A stretch of DNA of 64,000 bases from contig NW_024105009.1 of assembly GCF_003945595.2 (NCBI RefSeq), forward strand, positions 496,001-560,000. Direction: 5' to 3'. The notes beneath the pieces were generated by a model, which saw only the letters and a list, made by a program, of their open reading frames with translations, made no database searches and was not told where the DNA came from. Within the stretch, counting starts at the first letter, position 1. Each line of letters opens with the position of its first letter. Of this stretch, positions 33,060 through 45,320 are shown piece by piece. Position numbers and translations under genes: made by a program. The stretch comes from Pipra filicauda (Eukaryota; Chordata; Aves; Passeriformes; Pipridae).

Positions 33060-35543
33060 AGGAATTCAGTAGGCAGGCAGTTCATCCTTTCTTGTACTTC
33101 TGTTTGCAAGTAATGAAGTAAGGGCTGGTGAACAGGAATCTGGACCTCTGAAGGATGAAGCATTATGACAGTCTGTGAAAAGCCTTGTTTCTGTTACTAG
33201 GTACAGGTCATAACCAAATAGGGGACTCTGAAGTGATTGAATCTCTTCTTAAAATGCTTCTTAGTAAGGTGGGGACTCTTTATAAACATGGCAGTTTAAC
33301 AAATGTATGATCATGCCTGTGCATGGCCTCCTGTCAGTCTGCTCACTCAAAATGTGGCAAAGAAAGTGTTTAGGGTGGTATTTCATTGTTTGCTCAGGGT
33401 TTTAGCTAAGCGTGTCAGAAAGGTCTGAGTTAGCCAACAATCTGACTATCCCTAGATTACATGGCTGAGGTACGATTTGGAAGAGGAAGTTATTAGTTTA
33501 TTAAATCTACTGCTAGAGTAGGGAAAAAAGTACACAACATTCTGGGCATGTGAACCATCCTTCGGGCACTTCAGGGGGATTGATGGCAGCATTTGCTGCG
33601 TTGAAGGCTCAGTGGATGTGAACTTATGTCTGTTTGGCTCAATTACTGTGCTCTGAGCAGTGTAATTTAAATATTGTGTGTTTCCGGAAGGTTAACGTTG
33701 CTGGTACACTTCATGCTCTGCACTGTAAAAAGCAAGCACTTTAAAAACAAGTGACAATCTCCCGTTTGCCACTGTGCAGTCAGTGAAACTGCTCTGTTGA
33801 GATCGAAATTTTCAAGGCTGAAGTCAGAGGGAGGGGGGTCTTAAATTTATTAGTCCACACGAAACAAAGGCAGAGGTGACACCGTAAGACTGGTGATAAG
33901 GCAGCACCCCAACCAAGTTGTGGGCTAAACTGGTTTAACAGTACTTTCAGGGGAAAGGCTGTGGCCTGGAGGCAGAATTGCCCACCCTTGCACAGTTTAG
34001 AAACTCTTGTCAGAGGTCTAACGTCACTGAGGCACACACTTGCTGAGTGGTAGCACATGGACACAAATTCTGCAGCTTCCCTGGGAGCTGCAGTGCTGCT
34101 GTTCCACTGGTGGCAATACCCCATGTACAAGCTGGAGCGAGCCATGGTTTTACTAACAACGAGCAGCCTCTGTGTAAGTGCCTTGAGGTCAATGTTTGTT
34201 GACGTGATCATAATGATAACCCCTTCTCCAGACATGCTTACACAGATTACTGTGCAGGCAGGTGAGGCACGGAGTACACATTGATCTATACATTTATCTA
34301 TAGAGCAGATAGCACAGAACAGACCAGCTTCTGCTGTGAAGCTGATCATTGCATGGTGAATTCACCCAAGCTATTCTTGCACCAGTTCATTCCTATAGTT
34401 GTATTGTCTTACAATCCCAGTCATAAATGTCATCAGAATTTAAAAGTAAGGCTCATTTTGTGCTGTTTAATTTTAGATATTGTTACTAGTTTCATAGCAA
34501 ACTTTTTGGAAGTCTGGTTGCAACATAGCAGACTTCACAGAAGGGCTGTATATATTTAGATTATCTTCTTGACTTCCAATCACTTCAATTAAGTGACCCA
34601 TGATTTTTATACAACAGGACATTGCAAAAGATGCACCTGCCAGTATTATTTTTGGTTTTATATTGTTGGAAGTGGTTTGGAAGTTTGATCAAAGTATATT
34701 TCCGAAAGTTGAGATGCTCCTCTGAATCCTTCCAATTTCCTGGAGGAACATTTTGGTGTTTGTTTTGCCAGAGGGCAGCCCAGGATCGTAGAGGTCCTCT
34801 TGAGATTTACAACCTCTGATTCTTGGAATCAAAACATAGAGCCCAAATTATGAGCACCTATATGGGGGTTTCTAGTGAACTCAATGAAAATCTTGTATGA
34901 AATATGTGCTGTCATATGCTGTATTGTCTTCTGGGCAGATCAGAAATATCATACATCAACATTTATCATGGAATAGCTCTATTTTTGACTCAGTAGCATA
35001 TGAGCAGAAGCTGGACATGACATAGAATGCAAGAGAAAATGAAATATGAACAAGGAGAAATCTTTCTTTAGCCATTTATAGGGTAGCCATTTGTCAGCAT
35101 CTGGTGAGCACATATCTATTTTAAGGAGCAGAAGAACATTTGAAATGTGCCACTCATATGTGATTTGAGTCCTAAATGTGGCTTGTGGTTATGAGTCTGT
35201 CTTTAGCATATTGCTGTGTGCTGCCCCAAAGCCTTTAGGTCACATCAACTTATCTCAGATTTAATTTTCTTTCGGTTGTAGTATTAATTCAGGGATTGTT
35301 ACAGTTTATTTGCTTAAAAAAATCTGTGTGATTTTTCTTTGCATTTTGCAAACCTCATCATTTTGGAATCCTAAATGAACTGTTAAAAGAACTATTTATT
35401 ATAACCCTATTATATGGATATATTTGGACAAAGAATGCGCATGAGCTTGATGGTGCATCAAAGCAAAAAAAACCAAAATGGCTTTGACTTTAAGGAAAAG
35501 ACTTGAACCACTGTCAAGATCAAAGTATATTTCATGTACTGGA

Positions 35544-35568
35544 GTCCTGATTCAGCAAAGCATGTAAG
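35544..35568. repeat. fragment resembling an amniote MITE end
   Basis: GTCCTGATTCAGCAAAGCAT followed by GTAAG matches the end of the same kind of palindromic repeat as the relic at 50233-50288. Very short; tentative. Confidence 0.3.
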
Positions 35569-36144
35569 AAAGAATTTCAGACACAGTGAGCTTTGGTGGC
35601 AGCCACTGAACATGATTGCATTTACTGCTGAGATTCTTACTTCTCAAGAATCTCAACAAAACAACCCACAACCAAGCCATCAAAAATATTGTAATCTTTC
35701 TCTGTTTTCACATCCTTGCACACCATTTCTTACACAATTTGCATTATTCATAATGAATTGCTTTAATCAGAAGGATTTAAAGTTTTAAAAGTTCCTGCAT
35801 CTGCAGATCTGTTTCTCTTTGTAAATGTGCTTAGGTGATGGGAAACAGCTCGTATGCTTTTCCATGTCCTAGTAATCTTTTAATCAAATAGAAATGCTTT
35901 ATGCAATAAAGCTTACTCACTGCTCTTCCTGCTTCTCCATCACCAAGAGTCTTAGAATATGCATACTGACAGCAAATAAATGAAAGCAGTACTTTTTTTT
36001 CTTAATGGAAAATGCCTGGTAAGACACTCTGATTCCCTCTATCTCTCTTTGTTTTGCAGGCAGACCAGTGAGGGTTTTCAGCCAGACAAATGTTTTAGGG
36101 CAATAGTGCTTTATGTTTTCGTAACACCCTTCTTCTAAGGGTCT

Positions 36145-36225
36145 AAAATGCTTTACAGCACTAATAAATTAAACCTTACAACATCCTATGTGGTAGGTAA
36201 CTATTATACCCAATTTATGGGCGCC
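36145..36225 (+). repeat. candidate MIR/L2-like ancient repeat
   Basis: Contains AAATGCTTTACAGCACTAAT, TTAAACCTTACAACATCCTA and GTGGTAGGTAACTATTATAC followed by CCAATTTATGG. The order matches the well-known core/tail of MIR/L2-type amniote repeats (an ACTTTACA, CTCACAAC, GAGGTAGGTA, CCATTTTA series). An old, diverged copy. Confidence 0.6.
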
Positions 36226-39200
36226 AGACTTCGTGAAATAAGCTGCATTCAACATGCCAGCACATTACGAGCAGTCACTGGGGGTTTCATCCCAGAATCA
36301 TCATGTGAATGCTGTCTACAATGGAGTCTATAAAAGAGGAACCTACAAGGCAAAGCATTAGGACTTTTAGGAGCAGTGTTTGTCTTTGGGCCATGTGCAG
36401 AGACCTTTAAAAAAAAATGTTTGTGAGGAAAGCTGTGATTAGAAACCAAGAAAAGTCTTGGTAAAAAATTCAAGGTGAAAAACCCTAAAAAAATGATGAA
36501 ATGAAGGTTCATCAGTCTGGAAAGAAAGATAGTGCGGAAGAGGGTCTGGGGGAATGAAAGGAAATGTTTTAGAGTGGAGGAGCCATGACCAGATTTTCTA
36601 GTCTGCAATTCAAAATATAAAGGAGTGTCTGGCCTCTCCATACTACTTCAGCTGAGATAAAAGAAAGTCGTGACTGTTGTTAACAACACTCATTCTCAAC
36701 CTGAAACCCAAATAACTATAGGCAGCTATAGTAACTTAGCTTTTAAATCAGCAGGACTGAGCTGCAGTCAGCTCAGTTAAATGAATGGTTAAAAGACTTC
36801 AGGGATGTATTTGAGTCTGAAATAGGCACCTGACCGGTGACACCCCATGAGCCCATGCAGGTGTGCTGAACTTCCCTTTTGCTTGTGTCCCTTTGGAGCC
36901 TGCAAGGACAATAACCACTTAGGTTGGAGGAAACACTGAATCATGGAAGAAATTGTGACGCCAAACATGTAAACCCTCAGGAACAGGAAAACCTAAACTA
37001 GTTTTAAAATTAAGCTCAGTCGTTGTATGGACAGGCATGTGGGGTATGATGGTCTGGACTAGCAGGACTCAAAGGACTGATTAAGGAGGGACCCCTCCCA
37101 AGACAAATTAACATCATATGATAAACTCAGTGCTTCATGGCATGTTTTTTGTTAAGTTGTTAAAAAACCCCTATCATACAGGAATAACCTCATTATTCTG
37201 TTAAGATGAAGCAAGAAATACAGGCACCAAGGAATATCTTCTGCTCTGAAATATTCATAAGTTTTTTTGTTTTCTTTTTCTACTGACAGAAACAGTCAAA
37301 AAGCAGCCTGGAGGAAATGTCCTTCGCTTTTGGAAAATGAGTTGGTAATTTATTCACATAAGGCCACGTAGTCATTTTGAATTAGCACATTGTGGAATCT
37401 GCTAATAAAATGAAGTCAGTTTACATTTTAAACAACCTTTAATATTTGTAAAAGTAAATATCCCTTAATTTCTCAGCAATTTAGATGTAATGGAAATTGT
37501 CAGAAATTTTAATTTCTCCCCGTTTAGCTCACTCACAATGGCTGTCAAACAGTCAAGTGATATGACGTAAAGTACTGCTAATCGTTTCAGCACAAGACAG
37601 TACTTCAAAGGTAAGGCAAAGGATGTGCAGACACTAATGAAATTTTATTATCAGAACATAGAATTAGAATTGTGACAAGAGACAATGGTGGCAGTGACAT
37701 GCAGCTAGAATGTTAAGCTTCTGAAATCTCCAGGCTGAGTCTCGCAGACAAAAATAGCTGGAGCTACAGACTTCTTAATAGTCTTAAGTGGAAATCGAAT
37801 GGGCTCAATTAATCAAATGAACAAAATATAGGAAATTACAAAAAGGGCTCCTTCTATATTTTCAGGCTATTAACCTGCATGGCCATTATGTCCTGTTGTA
37901 ATGGTGTGCTTTGAAATTCATGTGTTGCTTCTCTGAGAGTACATGTTTTTGTAATTCATAGGAAAGCATGGAAAGCTCATAAGGCAGCATGGCATGATGA
38001 TTTTTGTAAGCACATGCTTTGTCAGACCCCACAGACAGTGGGTCTTGTTTCACGTGATCAAGCCAGTTCTGCCTGTGAAATAGGACTGCATATTTCTGAA
38101 TATGTGAGCATGACAAGTTTGCTACAGAGCAGGCAACTGGCCCCCAACATATCCAAGGTAAAACAATGAATTTTACTGACCTGAGGGCATCCGTTACTAT
38201 TTTAGTGTTCACTGAAAGAGTCTCTACTTTACAAAAATCTATGAGAATATGTCAGGTGTTAAAGAAAAAACAGCTTTGATGTTAGTAGGCTCACAAAAAG
38301 TATATGTGAAGTAACTCTCACTGTCCTCAGCACATTCTTCTAATTCTCTGAACTGTGGTATGTGCCCTATTGCCTTGTGAGCCTCAGCAGCTGCAAGGGG
38401 AAATAAAAAAATGCCACATTGAATTTATTAGGTTTATTTCCTTTTGAATGTGAGTTAAACTTGGGTAAGAGTGATCAAAGCCTGGAACATTCTCTCTCCT
38501 TTGGAGGGGACCTGGCCTCTACTATTAGGAACTTTTCTCTGATTCTTGGATTAGTCCCACCTACAACGGCATCAGAGATAAAAAAGTATTTGAGAAAGGT
38601 TGGAGACAAAAGATACTCATCATTATATTCTGTAAGCATTTTTTGGGCCCTTTTAGGGAATGTCTGTTCCCTAGGAGTTCTGTACAAATATAAGAGCTTT
38701 ATGAAAACTCACACCCAGCATGGATGTGATAGTAAGGAGCTCTGCTGCAACTTGCACAGGACACAACCCAGCAGGAAGTCTGCAGTGTCAGGCACAGGCT
38801 TTCCTTCCTCCACCTGCAGGGTAGCTATTGGCATTGGAGAAGGACACAGAAGTGTTTTGAGTGTAGAACTGAGACTGGAAATTGTTACCAAACTCCTCTA
38901 GTGCACTGGTGTCCTTAGAGTACAATTTCTAGCTTAATTTGAAATGGGGAAAGAAGGTGTATGGTTTTCTTTAGGAGATACTTTTGCACTCTGACAGATC
39001 TCTTGGCAAAAAGGGAGGGTTTCCTCTGCATAAGGAAAAGGTCACAAAAATCATGTAATTTATTAACCCTACCGTGTAATGGAACTGGCAATAACACTGC
39101 TTTCTAAATAAACGGATAGGGCCACAGTATATATCACTAAGATGTTGGTTTGGCCTGGTAAGATAGTCCGGAGTCTTTGTCAAGACTGCCTATACCTGAT

Positions 39201-40600
39201 GCTTTCTGCTCAGAGCTGCTGTATTTTCATTCCAGGGAATGCAGCTGTATCCACTGCCTCATCTCCTGTTCTCTTTCTATGGCTGCTGCATTTTATCTTT
39301 CCCATTTTCCGCTAAACTCTTCCATTTCTTTCTCTCTCTCTTGTATTTTTGTTCTCTGTAGTTTTTATTCGCGTGAAGGACATCTCCGGAGAGTTCGAAA
39401 ATAGATAATTCATGTTCCCTCGTGCTATTTCCTGTGCCACACTGCCACTCCCCTGCCAGTGTGGAGTGTAAACATGTAAGGATTCCAGCTATGCCGGTAC
39501 AGATACTTGCCAAGGGCAAACTGTAACCCAGAGTGCTTGATCATTAGCTGAAAGCAAACTGCACATCGTACATGCACATATGTTGTCTGTTTACAGTTTT
39601 GATTCCATTGCTAAGTTATGCAAGTCAACCAGTCAGGGAACAAAACCAATAACACATATGTCTGGTGACTAACCAAAAGCGTGATTTGTCCTCACAATAA
39701 GAAATGGAAGGGGGGGGGAAAAAAAGAGTCAAAAGCTCGTATTCCACTTAGCAATGCAGTTTGGAACAGAGGTGACGCACGGTTTGAAAATATTTTGGGC
39801 GTTGCGTTAATAGTAAAAGCAGAGCAAATTCTGAATGGGCAATATTCAGCTGTGTTGCTGCAGGGAGAGCAAACACTGCCACATGGCTCATGCAATGCAG
39901 CCGGTGCTGTGCCTACAGTGAATATTTGCAAACTGCTCAGCAGAATTACCTAGTAAGTAACAGTCCCCACTAAGTTTCAGGTTCTAGTTTCATAGTTCAT
40001 ATACAGCTGAATGCCTCAGAAAACTGGACATAAAATGAATCCCCGTGGCTTGTTTGTTCAGGAAAGAAGAGGTTCTCTGTTCTCCAGGCCCTGACCCCGA
40101 GCTGAAGGTTCTGGACCATGTGGCCTCTGTCCCTCAGCTCCAGTTACCTGGAGGTAGCAGCTCTCCCCTTACTAATGAGGGTGTTGGAGGATGAATGAGT
40201 TGAAGACTATGGTACACTTATGGGATCAAAAAGATGTTTGAAATGGATGGATCCATAGTGCTGCCTACTGTACCCATTACCAGCTCCTCCAATACCTTAA
40301 AGCCCCTGCCAGTGATGCCAGTGAAGCTTTATGTGAACGTAGAGTCTCACCACAAGGGCAAAGGAATAAATATATGACTGGCTGGTAGAAAGCTTCTTAG
40401 CTTCCTATGGTATTCTTGAACAATAAGCTTCCCTTGATCTGCAAAACCTCTTTCATGTAACATTCACCTGCATCTTGGAAGGGCTGTTAACTAGACAAAA
40501 GGGGATTCAAGGAAAATTCACATTAAAAATGTGAATTATGTGAATTATGGGGAGCAAGGAATTGTCGTCCTGGCAACAGCAAGCATCTGTGTTTCTTTTT
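36226..40600. other. intergenic, no gene seen
   Basis: No coding exon or young repeat recognised. The block 37420-37580 is AT-rich and non-repetitive and could be a conserved non-coding element, but conservation cannot be judged from one sequence. Confidence 0.5.
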
Positions 40601-40637
40601 CCTTTTTTTTTTTTAATATTTTTCTTTCTTTTTTTTT

Positions 40638-40672
<35 letters not shown>
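40601..40672. repeat. long poly(T) tract (A-tract on the minus strand)
   Basis: Interrupted T-rich stretch ending in an uninterrupted run of about 33 T (40640-40672). On the minus strand it directly follows an exon-like segment and could be a poly(A) tail of a retroposed sequence. Confidence 0.85.
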
Positions 40673-40677
<5 letters not shown>

Positions 40678-40684
40678 ACCTTAC

Positions 40685-40844
40685 CTTGTATCTGCTGTAT
40701 AGGCTTTAGCTGTTCCTCTGAGTTAAAAGGGCCAGGTTTGTCCTTCAAGTAGAATTTCAAGCAGAACTCTGCAATGGAGGTCTTGATGCTGACTTTTTTT
40801 CTCACTGGACTCAAACTGATATAAAAGTGGCTTAGCAGAATCAA
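40685..40844 (-). other. exon-like open segment with splice-donor consensus
   Basis: The minus strand stays open from 40844 to a strong donor consensus CAAG|GTAAGG at 40685/40684, about 53 codons including EFCLKFYLKDKPGP. I do not recognise the protein. The A-tract listed above lies just beyond the donor. It could be an exon of an unannotated transcript, a piece of a retroposed sequence, or chance; no acceptor is convincing. Confidence 0.2.
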
Positions 40845-43800
40845 ATTAATTCTTGAATGAGAAGATCTATTTTAGACAGCAAGCCATTATTCAAATTTTA
40901 GTTAAGATGCACTTACTTCATGAAAACAATAGTTCTTAGAAGGCAAAAGCTTTATATGCAGAGGGAAATTATATGGAACTTATTTTTCTTCAAATTAAGG
41001 TGGCTCTCGGAAGATGAATAGAAAAACTGCAGAACTAAGTGGTTTGTCTGAGTGTATTGGCATTGTGTATTGGATTGGGATAAACTATCAATTATTAATC
41101 CAGATCTTTCCTAATAGAGTTGAAAAGGCAAGCACAATATTTTGGTAAGGGGAAAAACCTTGAGATTGTCATAAACCCCCTCTCTTCACCTTTAATACAA
41201 CCTCTTGGTTTTTAATTACTCCTGTAAAGTGGAGCAATCACAGGATCCTCCTGTGACATTTTCAAGTTTTCTGTCTGCTCCACTTACGAGAAACAAATGG
41301 GTCTGCTCAGCTCCATCTAGATTGAGTTTTTCATGAAGTCATTACTTCTGTCACAGGGACTATTTTCAAATTGAAAAATCTGAAACAATAAATGATGGTG
41401 AAGCAGTTAATAACTGTTAAGAAATCACATTTGGAAAATTGCATTTAAGCAATAACCTTTCTCCCTGTAATTAAATGACAGAAAGGTCCTGGTTTTAATT
41501 AAGTCAGCAATTTATAGTTATGAAGCTATACTTCACTATGCAGATTAGAAGATGATAGGTCACAGAACACCCTGAGTGCATTTTTAGCAGAGCTGATCTG
41601 GTAATTACTCCACTGTTCAGTGGTGACCACAGTGAACCGTATCTCTAGATTAAACAATTTTCTTTTCCCTGCTCCATGATGTATAACCAGGATGAGTAAA
41701 TGTACCACTAGGACTGCATCGAACATCTTTAAATTAAAATGGATTTTAAATGAGGGGGCATGAGTGAAGAAAGTAATGTTTGAAGAACAGCGGTAAAAAT
41801 GAATGGGCCACTAGGCAAGTCTTGCAAGCAGAGAATATATCATTGTTTTACAGGGCTTTCTATCTTGTGCCTGAATGTTTGGTGCAGATTTATGAGGAAG
41901 TAAAATGCTAATGTTAGTGTATTTATAAACATATGATGGGGGTTTCATCTATAATTTATTCCCAAGCCCTGCATTATGCTGCCTATGAAAGAAAATGAAA
42001 TGCTGTGTCGGACAGCAAAAGGGTTCATTAATACAGCTTTCACATTTTATTTAACTAACCCCTAGCTCATATTACACATTGATTATTACATTGTGAGATG
42101 TTTTTGAACGCTTATTGTGTTCTGTTCCTCAGGCCTTTTGCGAGCTACTTCAGTATGATTTCAGCAGCATTCAACTGTCTTATTTCAACTAGCACTAAGT
42201 ATATTCACTTGGCCTTCAGGCATATGAACAATGTATGTATATTTATGGATTTTATTTTTTTTTCTGAAAGAGTTGGAGGAACAGAGGTAGAGTTCAGTAT
42301 TACAGTTTATTAATAAAATGTGTTATTTTAGTAAGATACTGATCAAATAACCTGTGCTCAAGTTGCACCGCAGAATCAATCCTAATCAAACGTAGCCACA
42401 GTGTGAGCTTTGCTGAACCAGAGTCTGTAAATAAGGAATATTCAAATAGCACTTTAGTTCACAGTTACTACTTCCTTTTACTGGTAAACAAACTAATTCA
42501 TTGACCAGAATAACTTCTTTAATGGGTCAAATTAGCTATGAGTGTAAATTGCCAGCACTATATAGAAATCTGTTGAGATTTGCCAATACAGACTGGAATT
42601 TACTTACAGAGCTCAATTTTTCCATATATTACAACTGAGTGCATGTTGAAGAGGAGGGGTGGCAAGCGTGGAAAGGGATGAAAAGCCAGTTACAAGATGA
42701 TATTTATGAGAGCAGACATCAGTAACTATTGACATTAAGCGAAGACAGCAGATGATGGTTTTCAAGTTTACTGATACAAATACTTGCTTACAATTTCTTT
42801 TTACTCTGTTTCCTGGGTGATTGTTTTATTTTTATTCTCAGGTTTTTGCAAACCTTACTCTGATTCTCTCTGACTTTAACGAAAGGGGCTCCAGCCAGCA
42901 GTAGGCAATGGCAAGATTATTTCAAGGTTGGATCTGTCTAAACAGTGCAAGGAAAAGAAAGGCAAAAGTAGCATCTCTCAAGCCACAGCTACTGGTGCTG
43001 TTCTTCCAGGTTTTGGGATGTTGTTTTGGGGGGGGTGGGGGGTGGGGGAGTGTGTTTAATAAGCCTGAAAAGGCCTCATAGAATCAGATGTCTTAGGAAG
43101 TTTCTTCTTTTAAAAGATGATAAATCTCCACTGTAGATATTCTGAAATGTTGAGAGAATGGGAAAAGAATGAAAATACTTACGTCACGTGCTTTCTTTTC
43201 TTTTTTCATTTTTTTTTCTCTTGAAAGGATTGACAGTTAAGCTAATTGATGGCAGAGCTTTGTATTTTCCCCACCACCACACACACACACGCATATATTC
43301 CCCTCCACCATGTTTATTCTGCATGGAAAGAAACAAGCTTAGCACCTCCTTTGTATGTGTAACTGTATATAACTTTATTCTGAGGCATCCATATGTTTTC
43401 AGTGAAGTTTAGAGATGATGCTTCTTGGGTTGGTTTAAATGTGGGAGCAGAACAAGGGGACAGCTCTTTGGCTGCACAGTAAACAATGGGAATTTAGCCC
43501 AAATTACTGGCCATCTAGTGTAAAGGATGCATTTTGTACACTCCACAAAGTCCTGGGGAAGCTGGGTAAGCAGACTCAAAGGTCAAGCAAAGTAAGCAAC
43601 AGTTAGTTAGCAACCTATGCCTTAGGTTCAATAACCTTGACATATTCTCACACCACTGAGTTGTGAACTCTTTTCAGAAGTCCCCAAAGTATCAGCGTAA
43701 GAACATTTTTCTTCACTACAGTTGGCTTGTTTTACTTCTCTTGTCATCCTTCTCTCTTTCCTTTTTGTTCAGTATTTTTATGTTATTTCTTTTCTGGTTT

Positions 43801-45240
43801 TTTTTTTTTCTCCTTACGTGTAGTGCTGTTTACAACCCTCAGTGTATCAGGGTGAAGGTATTTCAAAAAGCTACTGTACTGAAGGAATCCAGTGCTGCAA
43901 AACAAATTTTAGGTATTTTTAAAGATCTTCCTTAGCAATGTGTGACATTTGGAGTTAAAAGGGTAGGGATGCAGGGCTGCCAAGCCCTAATCCCTGAAGA
44001 TGTAGCACAAATAGCATTTGGAGACCCAAATGCCTTCTGCATAACACTGGGAACAGTCAGTATAACCAAAAATCCACACACATGCAAACTCCAGGATCTA
44101 CAGTCTGTTAGAGCTCTGTGAATCCTGAAGCACAGACATGATCATCTACTCTTTTCTAGCAATTACTGTCTGTCACAACAGCCTCTTGTTATCAACAGAG
44201 CAACTTATCAGCTGACTAGAAGTTGTTAAAGGTGAATGGAAATAGGTGGGACCTTAGCTGGCTTCCACAGAAACTGTTGAGTTCCTCAACTCCTGTTAAG
44301 ACAATTAGCTAAATCAGGATCTGTTTTATTGCTTCTGAAGAGCATGGATTTACCATTTTCCTTTCTTCTGAAACAGCTGGAATGACTTATACTTGGAGGT
44401 ACCAATTTGCTTTCATTCCTTGCAGAATCTGAGGAAGTTCATGGGAATATTCCCTGTAGACAAGGCCATCAAAATGGCTGTCATGAAGCATGGAGACATA
44501 AAGTAAACTGATGACAGAAGAATTACACGTAGGATTTATCCTTCGGTGATCATGTACACCTGCCTTATAAGGACATCCAGGGGAAGTCTCCCTTCGAGAC
44601 AGCCCATTCTTGCTATGTTACATCCAGAAAAGAGACACACAATTAAGGTGGGCAGGAAAGAATTTGAATTATGGAGAGGTACATGCTTTCTGATGTGTTT
44701 GACAGCAGAAATCAGACAGGGAAAGCTGATGAATTCTTATACTTCTCAGGGGAAAAAGTGAATTTGAATCAATGTGACAAAAAATTGTCAAGTGATACTA
44801 GCATGCTTTGGAAAAAGCAGTAAAATCCTTCCCATCTCGCTTTTACTACAGAGTTCTTAAAGAACACCTTTTCAAGTTCATTTTAGTTATGGTAGCTTTG
44901 CAGAGAAGTCCACTGGAAAATGCTGGAGTAAAGTACTTTTACCATGCCGTGAATCAGAGTATTAATCTTCACTCTCAGCTCTTCACCTACGGGCAAGGAT
45001 GGTGATACTTACACTGACTTTCCAGCAACCCCTGCAGCTGCTCAGTTTCTGATCTTGAGTTCTGCATTAATGTTGAAACAATTGCACTGATCAGTTTTAA
45101 TTACTCTATTGGCTCACTGTGGTGTTAAGAAGCAGCACATTGCACAGATTAACGTCATGGGTATTAGCACTTACTCATTTCCTCCTTTTGCCAATGACTC
45201 TCATTAATGACACAGAGGTTACATATTTATTATTTCAGTT
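40845..45240. other. intergenic, no gene seen
   Basis: AT-rich sequence with a G-run at 43028-43048 and a short CA tract at about 43278-43292. No coding exon recognised. Confidence 0.5.
43028..43048 (+). repeat. G-run, quadruplex-prone
   Basis: Runs of eight, six and five G separated by single T residues on the plus strand, enough for an intramolecular G-quadruplex. Confidence 0.7.
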
Positions 45241-45320
45241 ATGAAAGCCCTTATGGGAGGTGCTGTACAAACAGAACAAAAAGCTGTCCCTACCCCAGGG
45301 CGCTCTCAATCCAAAATAAG
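45241..45320 (+). repeat. candidate ancient LINE/SINE relic
   Basis: GGTGCTGTACAAACAGAACA, then AAAGCTGTCCCTACCCCAGG and CGCTCTCAATCCAAA follow the order of a familiar amniote repeat motif (GCTGTACAAACA, then CAGTCCCTGCCCC, then CTTACAATCTAA). Diverged; the family is not named. Confidence 0.5.

Larger units (their letters stand above)
30951..36144. other. intergenic, no gene seen
   Basis: AT-rich, mostly unique-looking sequence with a T-run at 33024-33059 and two short MITE-like relics (31488-31579, 35544-35568). No coding exon recognised. Confidence 0.55.
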
